Of a stretch of DNA of 41,508 nucleotides, positions 33,422-41,508 are shown one piece after another; position 1 is the first letter of the stretch; each line of letters starts with the position of its first letter. The position numbers were made by a program, and so were the translations under genes. The DNA comes from Planctomycetota bacterium (GTDB lineage Bacteria; Planctomycetota; UBA8742; JACQVU01; JANLHZ01), in NCBI GenBank assembly GCA_024653775.1, contig JANLHZ010000325.1:1-41508 (forward strand), read 5' to 3'. The notes beneath the pieces are model-generated. The model was not told where the DNA came from. It made no database searches and saw only the letters and a program-made list of their open reading frames with translations.

Positions 33422-34123
33422 ATGCGAGCCATAATGGACGTTCCTGAACCAGATCCCCAGCCTCTCGAAACCGGCATTCCCGCGCCGATGCGGGCGATCA
33501 TGCCCCCAAAGACGTATTACGACCTTACGCCGGACGAGAAGTGCATAAACATCCGTCTCGGGCAGGTAATCATATTACTTGTCCTCGGTTTCACCGCCTT
33601 CGTTTTGTTTTTTCCGGCTGGCACGAAACACACGACCGTGTCCAGCCAGCGCGCTTGTTCCGCGAACCTTAATAGCTGCGGCAAGTCCGCAATAATGTAC
33701 CAGACCCGCATGCGCTACTTCCCTCGGGCAACCGGAGCGTGGTTCTTCAAAACACTTTACGTCGACGAGCAGCGTTACATCGGAACTCCGAACGTACTCG
33801 TCTGTCCCGCCTGCGAAGACTCGGAAGCGGAAGTTCTCGGCGCATGGACCGTTAGCGACAACAGCAAAGCTCCGACTCCTACGGAATGTTCCTACGCAGG
33901 CCCGTCGACCGCGGACGGCAGTATTGCCATTGGCTCAGCCATGGGTTCCGACGACCACGAGCCGGACTTAGGATCCGAGGATGAAAACCAGAACCACCCT
34001 TTTCAAGGCGTCAACATAATGTGGCCGGACGCCGCGACCGAGTGGATTGAAAATCCATGGGGCGAAGTCTGCCGGGTCGGGTTTCCGGAAGGTAACAAAG
34101 CGCTTATGACTTTACAGAACTGA
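33422..34123 (+). CDS. Membrane-anchored pilin-fold-like (H-x-DG-like) protein
   Basis: The 233-residue product has a ~45-residue polar lead, one hydrophobic segment (about 47-66, VIILLVLGFTAFVLFF), then an extracytoplasmic domain. RACSANLNSCGKSAIMYQTRMRYFP resembles the NLKQ-x-G-L-A-x-x-x-Y-x-x-x-x-x-x-F-P block of type II-secretion-pilin-like proteins. CPACEDSEAE, SYAG, and near the end HPFQGVNIMWPDAATEWI resemble the CPS, YAG and NVLFADGHVEW blocks. No prepilin-peptidase site precedes the segment. MRAIM occurs at residues 1 and 23, so the start is uncertain (an ATG at 33488 is possible). Surface role likely. Confidence 0.6.
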   Translation: MRAIMDVPEPDPQPLETGIPAPMRAIMPPKTYYDLTPDEKCINIRLGQVIILLVLGFTAFVLFFPAGTKHTTVSSQRACSANLNSCGKSAIMYQTRMRYFPRATGAWFFKTLYVDEQRYIGTPNVLVCPACEDSEAEVLGAWTVSDNSKAPTPTECSYAGPSTADGSIAIGSAMGSDDHEPDLGSEDENQNHPFQGVNIMWPDAATEWIENPWGEVCRVGFPEGNKALMTLQN

Positions 34124-34131
34124 GATGCTGT

Positions 34132-34244
34132 TTAGAAACCAGCTCAAGCAGTCGTTTTTCGAGATTCGTATCCTTCAGACGAGACGTCTGAAAGCTTGTG
34201 CGGACGAGGACGTCCGCGGTCCCAGGCACCCAGACTATTTCTTA
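34132..34244. repeat. Structured dispersed repeat, copy B
   Basis: 113 bp, matching 1277-1390 along its length. It has the same TTAGAAAC start, CTCAAGCA block, ACGAGACGT core, GCGGAC stem, CCGCGGTCCCAGG block and TTTCTTA end. The first stem is TTCAGACG-AGA-CGTCTGAA (34174-34192); relative to copy A the stem bases change on both sides and still pair. The second stem is perfect here (34200-34206 / 34211-34217). It lies between convergent genes and its last three bases are the TAA stop of the minus-strand gene. Confidence 0.7.
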
Positions 34245-35210
34245 GTCCCGCGACTTGACGCTGATGTCGCCATGGGTCGTGACGAGGTCGATTTTGCCGC
34301 CTCCATCGCCGATAGTTAGAGTGCCGCGATCCTCTTCGCCCCGGAACTCCGCGTCGCCAGGGAAATCATCCGTCACTTCGCCGAAGGAGGTCGTCATCGA
34401 GATAGTCGCGTCCGAGTCCCGCGCGATAAAGAGCGCGACGTCGCCGTGCGTGGTCGTGACTTTCGACCTTCCGACGTCTATGGCTACGAGTTTCATTTCG
34501 ACGTTCGAGTGCGATCCCGTGACGGTGAATGTGCCGCGTATGTCGTCCAGTTTCACGTCGCCGTGGGAGGTCGTGAAAGTGTGCTCTTCGCCAGTTATAT
34601 CCCGCGCTTCGATGTTTGCGTGGGAAGTCGTGAACGTTGCGTTTCCGCTGATCTTCGACGCCTTGATAACCGCGTGGCTGGTGGTGGCTTTCGCGTCGCC
34701 TTCTATGGACGTAAGCGAGATCGCGCCGTGGCTCGTCGCTGCTTCGACGAACCCGCTTATGTCGCGGACGTCTACGTCGGCGTGAGTCGTGCTCAAGTCG
34801 AGGCTCACCGCGCTCGGGAGCGAAACCGTGCAGCTTACGTGCAGACTGTAATCGTCCTCGCTGAACTTGTTCGACTTCGGCTCGACCTTTAGTTCCCACC
34901 TTCCGCCGCGCTTATCGATGACGAGTTCGAGGTCCTGCGCTATTTCGTCCGCGAGTTCCTGAGAATCCGCCTGTACAACCGCGGTCGCGTTAACGGAGAT
35001 TTCGTCTCCTTCCACTCCTGCAACGCGTATCTCGCCGTGGATGAAGTGCGCTTCGAAGACGTCGAATTCCTCTTCTACCGCGACATCGCCTGTGAGTTCC
35101 GCCTCCGCGTCGTATCCGAAGCTCGTTCCGCTGAATTCCAGGTAGCACCCGGAAGCGAATCCGAGTATCGCGGTGATGATAAGCAGGTGAAATATTTTGC
35201 ATTCGTTCAT
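34242..35210 (-). CDS. DUF4097-type beta-solenoid lipoprotein
   Basis: The ATG at 35210 is chosen because it follows a good GAGGT site and gives a lipoprotein signal, MNECKIFHLLIITAILGFASGC, with the lipid-modified cysteine at 22; the frame stays open further upstream without support. The 322-residue protein has an N-terminal part (about 30-160), then a repetitive part where T-[ST]-H-x-x-[VI]-x-[VLAI] units recur eight times or so (TTHADVDV, TSHGAISL, TSHAVIKA, TSHANIEA, TSHGDVKL, TTHGDVAL, TTHGDISV), typical of DUF4097/putative adhesin right-handed beta structures. It should be anchored in a membrane facing the periplasm or surface. Function unknown. No operon partner. Confidence 0.8.
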   Translation of the reverse strand: MNECKIFHLLIITAILGFASGCYLEFSGTSFGYDAEAELTGDVAVEEEFDVFEAHFIHGEIRVAGVEGDEISVNATAVVQADSQELADEIAQDLELVIDKRGGRWELKVEPKSNKFSEDDYSLHVSCTVSLPSAVSLDLSTTHADVDVRDISGFVEAATSHGAISLTSIEGDAKATTSHAVIKASKISGNATFTTSHANIEARDITGEEHTFTTSHGDVKLDDIRGTFTVTGSHSNVEMKLVAIDVGRSKVTTTHGDVALFIARDSDATISMTTSFGEVTDDFPGDAEFRGEEDRGTLTIGDGGGKIDLVTTHGDISVKSRD

Positions 35211-35251
35211 TGTTACCTCGATTAATTGATCGGACCCGTGGTCTTTCGCGG

Positions 35252-35260
35252 ATGATAACA
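35252..35260 (-). promoter_or_regulatory. Possible extended -10 promoter of the DUF4097 lipoprotein gene
   Basis: The minus strand reads TGTTATCAT, that is TG-n directly before TATCAT (5/6 to the -10 consensus), about 42 nt before the start codon. No -35 of quality is seen, as is usual for extended -10 promoters. Confidence 0.35.
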
Positions 35261-35433
35261 GCAAAGGCCATGCCCGACCAGCGAACTTTCGCCTATCCTT
35301 CGAACCGCATACTTGCACCGCCGCTAAAGCCGACATTCGCTTCGCGAGCCGTTTCAGCGTCTTCCGTCGGGATTCAAAATTTCTTTCAACCCGGCTGAAA
35401 CAATCTTTGTATTTTCGCAATGGCGATCCGGAA

Positions 35434-37404
35434 TCAAATATCCCTGCCTTCGATGAATCTTTCGTACCACATTTCGAGGGTTATGAGCGACCACATGATT
35501 TCAGGGGAAACTTTGTTTTCCTTGTAACTCTCGTAATATCGTTCGATGGTCTTTGCCCGCACGAAAGGCCTTTGCATAAGGGCAGTCATCTTTTCCCGCA
35601 CGAGGTCTTTCAGTTCGTTCCTGATCCAACGGTGCAGCGGAAGACTGAATCCCTTTTTCTTCATCGCAAGACATTCCGGCGCGACGTATTTCGACGCGAC
35701 CTTCCGAAGAACGTATTTCTGCGTTTTGCCCTTCAGCTTGAACTTGCTCGGAATCCTGAACGCGGCCTCGACCAGTTCGTGATCGAGCATCGGAAATCTG
35801 CACTCGATCGAATGGAACATCGTCTGAAGGTCGGCGCGGTGGACGTGGTGATTTCCGATATAGTTGATCATGTCCATGTAGTTCATCGCGTCGACGTCGT
35901 CCGCGTACGTCCTGTTCTTGCAGTACAGATCATGCACGCGCTCGACTACGCTGAAGGTGACTCCCGCGTCCTCGCTGAAAATCGAATCGAGATCGCCATC
36001 GGAAAACCTCGAATACAGAAACGTGTGCGCGTCGGCGGGGTCCGTGATCCTCGAAAACGCGGCGAGTTTATCGTACTTCGGTCTTTTCAGGTGGAAATAG
36101 AGCGACGTCAGCGGTCTGAACATCCTTGCGTACCGCCTTGGTCTTATCCAGTTGTACCATCCGTATCCGGCGAACAGCTCGTCGCCGCCGAGACCGCTCA
36201 GGACGACTTTCACGTCGTTTTCCATAACGAGTTTCGAAATTATCAGGTTCGGGGACAGCCCGTAGTAAGGTTCCTCGTAGCTGTCTATCCAGTCCTGCAT
36301 CCTGGACAGACTCTTTTCCGGATCGACCTGCCAGATGACGTGATCTATGTTGCACATTCGCGCGGTGGCTATGGCTTCCGGCAGTTCGTCGAACTCCGGC
36401 GCGAGTCCCGTAAACGCCAGCGTGAACGCCTTTATCCGAGGATGCAGCTTCGCCGCGACTGCGGAAACCGTTGTCGAATCGACCCCGCCGCTCATGAACG
36501 TCCCCACGGGAACGTCCGCGACGAGCCTTCGCTTTACGGATTCGATCAGCTTTTCTTCGAGAAGCTCCACGCAGTCCTTTTCGCTCAGCGAGTGATCCTG
36601 CACATTCGTCGGAATGGACCAGTATCTCGAAGGCGCTTTCACCCCATCCGGCGTAGCGAACATGTAGTGAGCCTGTTCGAGCGATCTGATGCCCCGAAAC
36701 GACGTTCCGGGACGCGCGGAATGGCCGAACGCGAGCGAAAGGCGCAAACCATCGAAATCCGGCTCCGGCTTATATAGTCCAGACGCGATGATCGACTTGA
36801 TTTCCGACGCAAATACGAATCGGCTTCCGTCGTCAAGGTAGTAGAACGGTTTTATCCCGACCCTGTCTCTCGCGCAGAAAAGCGTCCTTTCGACGTTGTC
36901 CCAGATAGCGAACGCGAACATTCCGTTGAACCTGAGAACGCATTGCTCCTTCCATTTCGCGTACGCGTTAAGCAGAACTTCGGTATCGCTGGTGCCGTGG
37001 AATTCTGCGCCTGACTTCGAAAGCTCCAGGGCGATCTCCCTGAAATTGTATATCTCGCCGTTGTAGACGACGAAGTAGCGCTTGTCCTGCGAGCACATCG
37101 GCTGGTGCCCCGTCGGCGAAAGATCGACGATGCTTAGCCTTCTGTGTCCGAACGCGAGCATCGAGCCGAAATCGCCGCCCGACGAAATATCGGAGGTCGG
37201 AACGACGGTTATTCCCGTATCGAGCGAATCCGGATCGATGGTGTCCTTTCCGCGGAACGATCTGTACCCGCCGCGGCTGTCGAAAAGCAGATAGCCCTCG
37301 TCGTCGGGGCCGCGGTGTCTGATGCGGAGCGTCATTCGCGCTATAGCGAGCGCGTCGTTCTCTTCGCGACGTCCGAAGTTGAAAATTCCGGCTATTCCGC
37401 ACAT
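35434..37404 (-). CDS. asnB: Asparagine synthase (glutamine-hydrolysing)
   Basis: The 656-residue product amidates aspartate, or a related carboxylate, using glutamine and ATP. MCGIAGIF gives the nucleophilic Cys2 of the class-II glutaminase domain, with RHRGPDDEG and NGEIYNF. The synthase domain has the PP-loop SGGVDSTT and later LSGLGGDELFAGY. About 40 residues after RHRGPDDEG are extra compared with short forms. It lies with a sulfotransferase-like gene and a large membrane protein, all minus strand, so it may act in glycan or surface-polymer modification rather than amino-acid supply, as AsnB-like enzymes in such clusters often do. Confidence 0.93.
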   Translation of the reverse strand: MCGIAGIFNFGRREENDALAIARMTLRIRHRGPDDEGYLLFDSRGGYRSFRGKDTIDPDSLDTGITVVPTSDISSGGDFGSMLAFGHRRLSIVDLSPTGHQPMCSQDKRYFVVYNGEIYNFREIALELSKSGAEFHGTSDTEVLLNAYAKWKEQCVLRFNGMFAFAIWDNVERTLFCARDRVGIKPFYYLDDGSRFVFASEIKSIIASGLYKPEPDFDGLRLSLAFGHSARPGTSFRGIRSLEQAHYMFATPDGVKAPSRYWSIPTNVQDHSLSEKDCVELLEEKLIESVKRRLVADVPVGTFMSGGVDSTTVSAVAAKLHPRIKAFTLAFTGLAPEFDELPEAIATARMCNIDHVIWQVDPEKSLSRMQDWIDSYEEPYYGLSPNLIISKLVMENDVKVVLSGLGGDELFAGYGWYNWIRPRRYARMFRPLTSLYFHLKRPKYDKLAAFSRITDPADAHTFLYSRFSDGDLDSIFSEDAGVTFSVVERVHDLYCKNRTYADDVDAMNYMDMINYIGNHHVHRADLQTMFHSIECRFPMLDHELVEAAFRIPSKFKLKGKTQKYVLRKVASKYVAPECLAMKKKGFSLPLHRWIRNELKDLVREKMTALMQRPFVRAKTIERYYESYKENKVSPEIMWSLITLEMWYERFIEGRDI

Positions 37405-37431
37405 TCTTGCGCTCTCGTGTCGAACGGATAA

Positions 37432-38217
37432 TCAGGTCCGCAGTCTATCAAGCTCCGATTCGTATCCGAATCTGATCGTAGTCTCGCCCGCTACGTCCAG
37501 GAAGAATTTTTTCATGTCGTTGGACCACGCTGCCGCGGGTGCGAATTCGCCTGATTTCTGCGCGTTTAGTTTTTTGCCCAGCACTTTCTCGATTTCTTCG
37601 ACCTTCGGCATCTTCGCGCCGGCGAAACGATAGATTTCCCCGATCGCTGCTTCGTTTCCGTCGAACACGTCCTCTGCCCTGATCGTCATCTGCTTCTTTG
37701 GTCGGTCATTCTCCAGAAAGTCCAGAATCCACTTGTTCGTTTCCGTCCAGAGCCAGACGTTCTTCTGGAACGGCGTCATCGCGGACCACCTTTCGCTGAA
37801 CTCGCAGCCACGCCTCGGAACGATCCGCTGGAAATCGAGATGATGAGAGTCGTACCAGCGTCGTCGCATCCCCGAAGTCACCACCGACAGCGGGCAGCGG
37901 ACGACGTGCATGAACCCCGCGTTTTTCAGCGTCGATTTTATCGATCTCGCGAGAAACGTAACGTGCGGACTCGTTTCGGCGTACACTTTTCCCGCGCCGT
38001 GGGCTTCGCGCAGCAGTTCGATCCGGGAGGTCAGGAACGCCTCGTCGAAAATATCGCCGTTTGCGCGCAGGTCGAATTTTTCGTAGCTGAGTTTCGAAAG
38101 GCGAAACAGCCGCGGCGACGGCTCGTGCCTCGAATCCACTTCCGGAGACAGTTGAAGCAGCGCGGACAACGTCTCCGTTCCGACGCGGCCCGTCGAAAGC
38201 GCAAACACGCAGTTCAT
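37432..38217 (-). CDS. Sulfotransferase-like protein
   Basis: The ATG at 38217 (AGGAAG 8 nt upstream) is preferred over an in-frame GTG at 38247; it gives 261 residues. The N-terminus FALSTGRVGTETLSALL has the shape of the 5'-phosphosulfate-binding loop of PAPS-dependent sulfotransferases (S-G-x-G-S/T-T-x-L), though it is not a perfect match. VVRCPLSVVTSGMRRRW fits the second, 3'-phosphate-binding R-x-P-x-x-x-x-x-S block. No membrane segment is seen. It probably sulfates a carbohydrate or lipid made by the neighbouring genes; the substrate is unknown. It is 27 bp upstream of asnB, likely in the same operon. Confidence 0.7.
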   Translation of the reverse strand: MNCVFALSTGRVGTETLSALLQLSPEVDSRHEPSPRLFRLSKLSYEKFDLRANGDIFDEAFLTSRIELLREAHGAGKVYAETSPHVTFLARSIKSTLKNAGFMHVVRCPLSVVTSGMRRRWYDSHHLDFQRIVPRRGCEFSERWSAMTPFQKNVWLWTETNKWILDFLENDRPKKQMTIRAEDVFDGNEAAIGEIYRFAGAKMPKVEEIEKVLGKKLNAQKSGEFAPAAAWSNDMKKFFLDVAGETTIRFGYESELDRLRT

Positions 38218-38295
38218 ACAGGCTACTTCCTGGTCGGGTTTTTCCACGTTGCACCATTGCCTTCATTCAGAGGATAATCCGGAAGCAGTCGCCAT

Positions 38296-40131
38296 TTACA
38301 AGTTGCCGAACCTGAGCGTGACGGTTTCGCCGGGCGCGCCTTCGACCCTGATCCAGAAGAACGAACCGTCCAGTTTCGAAACCTTCACGCTCGGCCCACC
38401 GGACCAATCCTGATGATACAGGTATTTTATTGTCGCGTCTCCGTTCTCGGAAAGCCGGACTTCCATTTTGTTCCGCGAGATGGAAACCAGTTCGCCCGGG
38501 CCGACAATCGAGGACGGATGCGATTTGTTTTCGAGCAGAAGAAAGTAGGGCTTGCCCGGATCGACGAACAGATTCGAGATGCGGCCGATCTTGCTCAGAT
38601 GATGGTAATCCAGAACCGACACGGCTTCGAATCCCTCTCGCTTCCAGTCATCCCCGACGTCGCTTGTTCTCGTTGCGATCAGAATGTACTTCGCTCCGAT
38701 GTCGTTCATCGCCTTCACTCGTCCTGCGGGCGAATAGTCCTCATAGAACATCTTCAGCGGGAACATTCCAACGAGCACGTCGAACATGAGATAGCAGTCC
38801 GGAAGAAGGGACGCGGATCTCATCAGGAGCAGAAAATTCAGGTACTCGCGGATGTACGACGCCTTCCCGAAATTCACGAACTCGTCGGGATTGAACTTAA
38901 GATCGAAAAAGATGCGGTCGTATTCCTTCACAGGCTCGATGAATTTCGTCGAAAGTTCCCGAACCGGAGCGATGTTGTACGGTTTCCTTCGCGGCACCGT
39001 CAGCAGAAGGGATTTTTCGCCCCACTCCGACGCGAAGTTCAGAAGTTTCGGAATGGGCGAAATCGCGATCCAGACGAACGGGAGAAAACGCAGATCTCCG
39101 GATCGAATGGTGATGAACAGGATCGCGCAGAACGAAAGCGCGTAGAACGTCTGCTCGTCGCCGAAACGCCTGACAGCCTTGTTTATGAAGTAAAGGAAAC
39201 AGACGAGGAACAGAACGAAGAGATTGTATTTCGTCTCGCGGGATTCGATTCCTTCGCCAAGCAAAATCAGCGGAATGCAGAATTGCCCCCAGATTCCGAG
39301 AAAGTACAGTCCGCCCGAATCGAGCTTCAGTTTATACCTCTTCGCGGCGGAGGACGTGAACCCGACGGCGCTCGCAATGTTCTCGACGTTCTTCGCGCCG
39401 CCCCTGTTCAGCATGAACGTGAAATGCGTAAGGATTTTCAGCGCCCCCGGAACGAAAGCTGCAAGGGATATCGGGTCGTGGAACACCGCGCAGACGGAAA
39501 ACCAGACGAATCCCTGCACGACCGTCACCGAGAACGACGTCATCGTCACAATAAAAAAACAAGCGCCGAGGAGATAATAGTTGTCGGTGTAGATCGCGTA
39601 ATATCCAAACGGAACCGCCGCCCACCCGAGCGCGTCGTACTTGATCGATTCGAATGCGAGAGAGTAGAACGTCGAACTGATGAATCCGAGGGCTGCGACG
39701 GCGATTATGAAGTTCTGGTCCACATCTTCCCGGAGCCAGACAAGATAGCCGAAGACCATCGACAGCATTCCGAGTAACGGGACGAGGATTTCGTATTTCG
39801 CGTACAGATACATGGAAAGGGTCGTGATCTGAAAAATGGTCGAGACCTTCTTTCCTAGGCTGACGTCGAACGCGTATCCGTTTCGTCCGTTTTTCTGGAC
39901 GTAGTAGTAATAGGACCTGTGGAAGGACGAGTTCAGGCTCCGTACCGCGTCATACCGACAATAGTCGGAAAGCTTCGCCCCGAGCAGTACCCGAAGCGAC
40001 CAGAGAGCCTGAAGCAGCCGAAAAGGCGTGGTGAACAGCACCGTTATCGGATACAGAAAGCCGAGGCTTATGTAACGCCAACCGTACCTTTTTACCAGAG
40101 TTTCCCCGTCGCTCATTTTCCCGTCGCTCAT
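38296..40131 (-). CDS. Polytopic membrane protein, possible glycan-biosynthesis role
   Basis: The 611-residue product has about nine to eleven hydrophobic segments between residues about 20 and 400, then a soluble C-terminal part of ~200 residues ending in beta-rich sequence (GSFFWIRVEGAPGETVTLRF). This architecture resembles GT-C-type glycosyltransferases or YfhO-like proteins, but no lipid-sugar motif such as an early D-x-D loop is clear, so the family is not assigned. Two ATGs (40131 and 40116) lie in a perfect 15-bp tandem duplication, so the start is ambiguous by five residues (MSDGK repeated). It sits upstream of the sulfotransferase gene in the same direction and downstream of a WYL regulator. 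Confidence 0.72.
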   Translation of the reverse strand: MSDGKMSDGETLVKRYGWRYISLGFLYPITVLFTTPFRLLQALWSLRVLLGAKLSDYCRYDAVRSLNSSFHRSYYYYVQKNGRNGYAFDVSLGKKVSTIFQITTLSMYLYAKYEILVPLLGMLSMVFGYLVWLREDVDQNFIIAVAALGFISSTFYSLAFESIKYDALGWAAVPFGYYAIYTDNYYLLGACFFIVTMTSFSVTVVQGFVWFSVCAVFHDPISLAAFVPGALKILTHFTFMLNRGGAKNVENIASAVGFTSSAAKRYKLKLDSGGLYFLGIWGQFCIPLILLGEGIESRETKYNLFVLFLVCFLYFINKAVRRFGDEQTFYALSFCAILFITIRSGDLRFLPFVWIAISPIPKLLNFASEWGEKSLLLTVPRRKPYNIAPVRELSTKFIEPVKEYDRIFFDLKFNPDEFVNFGKASYIREYLNFLLLMRSASLLPDCYLMFDVLVGMFPLKMFYEDYSPAGRVKAMNDIGAKYILIATRTSDVGDDWKREGFEAVSVLDYHHLSKIGRISNLFVDPGKPYFLLLENKSHPSSIVGPGELVSISRNKMEVRLSENGDATIKYLYHQDWSGGPSVKVSKLDGSFFWIRVEGAPGETVTLRFGNL

Positions 40132-40146
40132 TTTCCCTGTTCACGG

Positions 40147-41169
40147 CTATAGTAGGCGGTGTAGATCCAGCATCTTCCGAAGATAGTTCGCCGCGCCTTC
40201 GCGGACGTCCTTCGGCGCGATTATCGTCGCGTCGCCTTCATAAGGGAGTAGGAAGCTGTAAAGGAATTCCGGGTTCCGCGTGTGGATCGTCGCAACCGCG
40301 CCGCCCGCGTCAGTCGACTCGAAACTGGCGAACGGCCAGATTCTCCGGAATCGCTCCGCGGCGCCCGGTTCAATCGCTATCCGCACTTCCGTGCCGTCTT
40401 TCGCGGACGCGAGGCTCGTCAGAGGTCTGTACTTCCGAATATCGAGGTTTTTCGGGAACTCGAAAACCTCGTCCGTCAGTCTGTATTCCGCGATTCGGTC
40501 CACGCGGAACGATCTCGGAGCGTTTCGCAGACGGCAACCCGCGATCAGGAAAGTCTCGCTGCTTTCGCGCACGATAGCAAGCGGCTCGACTTCGCGCTTC
40601 GTCAGTTCATCCCTGGACGCCGTGAAGTAAACGATCTCTATAACCCTGCGCCCGTCGATCGCGCTCTGGAGGAACGAAAGCAGCTCCGCTAGCCCCGAAC
40701 GATCGTGAAGGCTCTGCATAAGATGAGTTTCCTCCGGCTGCGAATCGCTTCCATCGTTGTCGTCGTCGTCCCGCGGGAGTTCTTTTACGGGAACTATGCC
40801 GAGGAGTTTCTTTCGGAGGTTTTCGATCAGATCCTTGCTACCGCGCTGGACCTCCTTCGGAAGCTGAGTCAGCGCAAAGTCCACCGCGCACGCCTCCTGA
40901 CGCGCGAAACTCACCGGCCGGCTGAAAACGCCATCGAGAAGCAGTTCGAGGGTGTCGTCGTCCTCGATGATTATCGTGACGTAATCGTGTGGGCTGTAAG
41001 GCGGAAGACCGCAGAGATTTATCTGGTCGACGTCCTTGATAAGCTGCAACTTCGTCGTGCCGAGGTCTTTGCAGATGTCGTCGATGGTCGCGATCCTGCG
41101 CTTCTGGAGATAACTCACGAGGGCGCTGAGCCTTAGAATCTGACGCTGGACTGGTTTCGCTTTGGGCAC
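40147..41169 (-). CDS. WYL-domain transcriptional regulator
   Basis: The GTG at 41169 is the nearest in-frame start to the conserved region and gives 340 residues; no clear ribosome-binding site supports it, so the start is uncertain. An N-terminal winged-helix-like part reads ILRLSALVSYLQKRRIATIDDICKDLGTTKLQLIKDVDQI. The WYL domain follows (AIDGRRVIEIVYFTASRDELTKREVEPLAIV ... ETFLIAGCRLRNAPRSFRVDRI), which senses a ligand or nucleic acid in PafC-like and BrxR-like regulators. The C-terminal WCX-like block ends the protein. An Asp-rich linker lies in the middle. It ends 15 bp before the membrane-protein gene, so it may regulate that cluster. Confidence 0.82.
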   Translation of the reverse strand: MPKAKPVQRQILRLSALVSYLQKRRIATIDDICKDLGTTKLQLIKDVDQINLCGLPPYSPHDYVTIIIEDDDTLELLLDGVFSRPVSFARQEACAVDFALTQLPKEVQRGSKDLIENLRKKLLGIVPVKELPRDDDDNDGSDSQPEETHLMQSLHDRSGLAELLSFLQSAIDGRRVIEIVYFTASRDELTKREVEPLAIVRESSETFLIAGCRLRNAPRSFRVDRIAEYRLTDEVFEFPKNLDIRKYRPLTSLASAKDGTEVRIAIEPGAAERFRRIWPFASFESTDAGGAVATIHTRNPEFLYSFLLPYEGDATIIAPKDVREGAANYLRKMLDLHRLL

Positions 41170-41508
41170 GATGAAAAGGGACAGAGGTCGGGGAATATAA
41201 AGTGGAATTGGAAATCGAAGTCCGGATCGATTATGCGGAAGAACCCGCAATCCGGCAAGGGAGAAATGTTCACGACATGAACGAGCGGTACGTCTCCGCC
41301 GCGTGCTCGGGCGTAACCGGGTCAACCTTCCTCGATAAGAGATATGGTTTTCAAGGCCTGTTCCCTAAGCGCATCGTTTTTCATTTCGGAGATTCCGGCA
41401 AGTTTTTCATTTAACCCGCGTTATTCACGATAGGCGGAAATAAAAATACCCAAGGCGCGAACTTTGCAACGGAGGAGGTATCTACGCCCCTTTCCGGAAT
41501 TGCAAGGA
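41170..41508. other. 339-bp stretch at the window end without a confident gene
   Basis: The only hint of coding is on the minus strand: a short frame NEKLAGISEMKNDALREQAL continuing KTISLIEEG, ending at TGA 41322-41324, with its only ATG at 41384 (20 codons). It reads protein-like but has no good ribosome-binding site. Near the end a plus-strand GGAGGAGGT (about 41470-41480) is a strong Shine-Dalgarno-like match with no start codon close behind it. Confidence 0.35.

Noticed and set aside
35407-36777. 456-codon plus-strand frame opposite asnB
   Set aside because: Antisense shadow of a clear asparagine synthase; no ribosome-binding site and no domain.
38413-39777. 454-codon plus-strand frame opposite the membrane-protein gene
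   Set aside because: Arg/Glu-rich antisense shadow; the minus-strand frame shows membrane segments and proper gene spacing.
41202-41414. 70-codon plus-strand frame at the window end
   Set aside because: No ribosome-binding site, no recognisable sequence, and the minus strand carries the only weak coding hint here.

Overview
This window is bacterial chromosome, moderately GC-rich, probably from a Gram-negative lineage near the Planctomycetes/PVC group or a related candidate phylum. The hints are an RpoA starting MRIRWRNLELPNR, no rpmD in the spc block, a membrane-anchored pilin-fold protein with a C-terminal H-x-DG-like region, a DUF4097 lipoprotein, and intergenic minisatellite debris. None of these fixes the phylum.

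Layout. (1) 1-7200: a membrane-anchored helical-repeat protein; a degenerate M48 peptidase-like protein without its zinc motif; a crotonase gene between inverted copies of minisatellite repeats; a double-domain universal stress protein; and a secreted protein with twelve D-x-x-G-[ND]-D-x-Y repeats. (2) 7217-16263, all minus strand: a tightly packed, mostly overlapping cluster. In transcription order it holds a PLD-nuclease/SNF2 helicase, a large Eco57I-type adenine methylase, DUF4258, DUF2283, a second copy of the methylase 3' tail, a DUF6883 gene broken by an amber codon, DUF4926, and a family-4 uracil-DNA glycosylase. The first two genes look like a restriction/anti-phage system, AT-richer than its surroundings. 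The short genes behind them look like exchangeable cassettes.

(3) 16472-33005, all minus strand: a complete S10-spc-alpha superoperon (S10, L3, L4, L23, L2, S19, L22, S3, L16, L29, S17, L14, L24, L5, S14, S8, L6, L18, S5, L15, SecY, Adk, IF-1, L36, S13, S11, S4, RpoA, L17). It is driven by a TTGACA-N17-TAAGTT promoter with an A-rich upstream element. L30 and methionine aminopeptidase are missing. Many proteins carry charged low-complexity tails, and L4 is about twice its usual length because of inserted sequence.

(4) 33422-41169: a pilin-fold membrane protein, a DUF4097 lipoprotein, an asparagine synthase / sulfotransferase-like / polytopic membrane protein cluster that looks like surface-glycan biosynthesis, and a WYL-domain regulator.

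The observations most worth following are the inserted domain in L4, the duplicated methylase tail beside a small-gene cassette, the two-copy ~114-bp structured repeat that sits between convergent genes and supplies a stop codon, and the defence-like operon ending in a uracil-DNA glycosylase.
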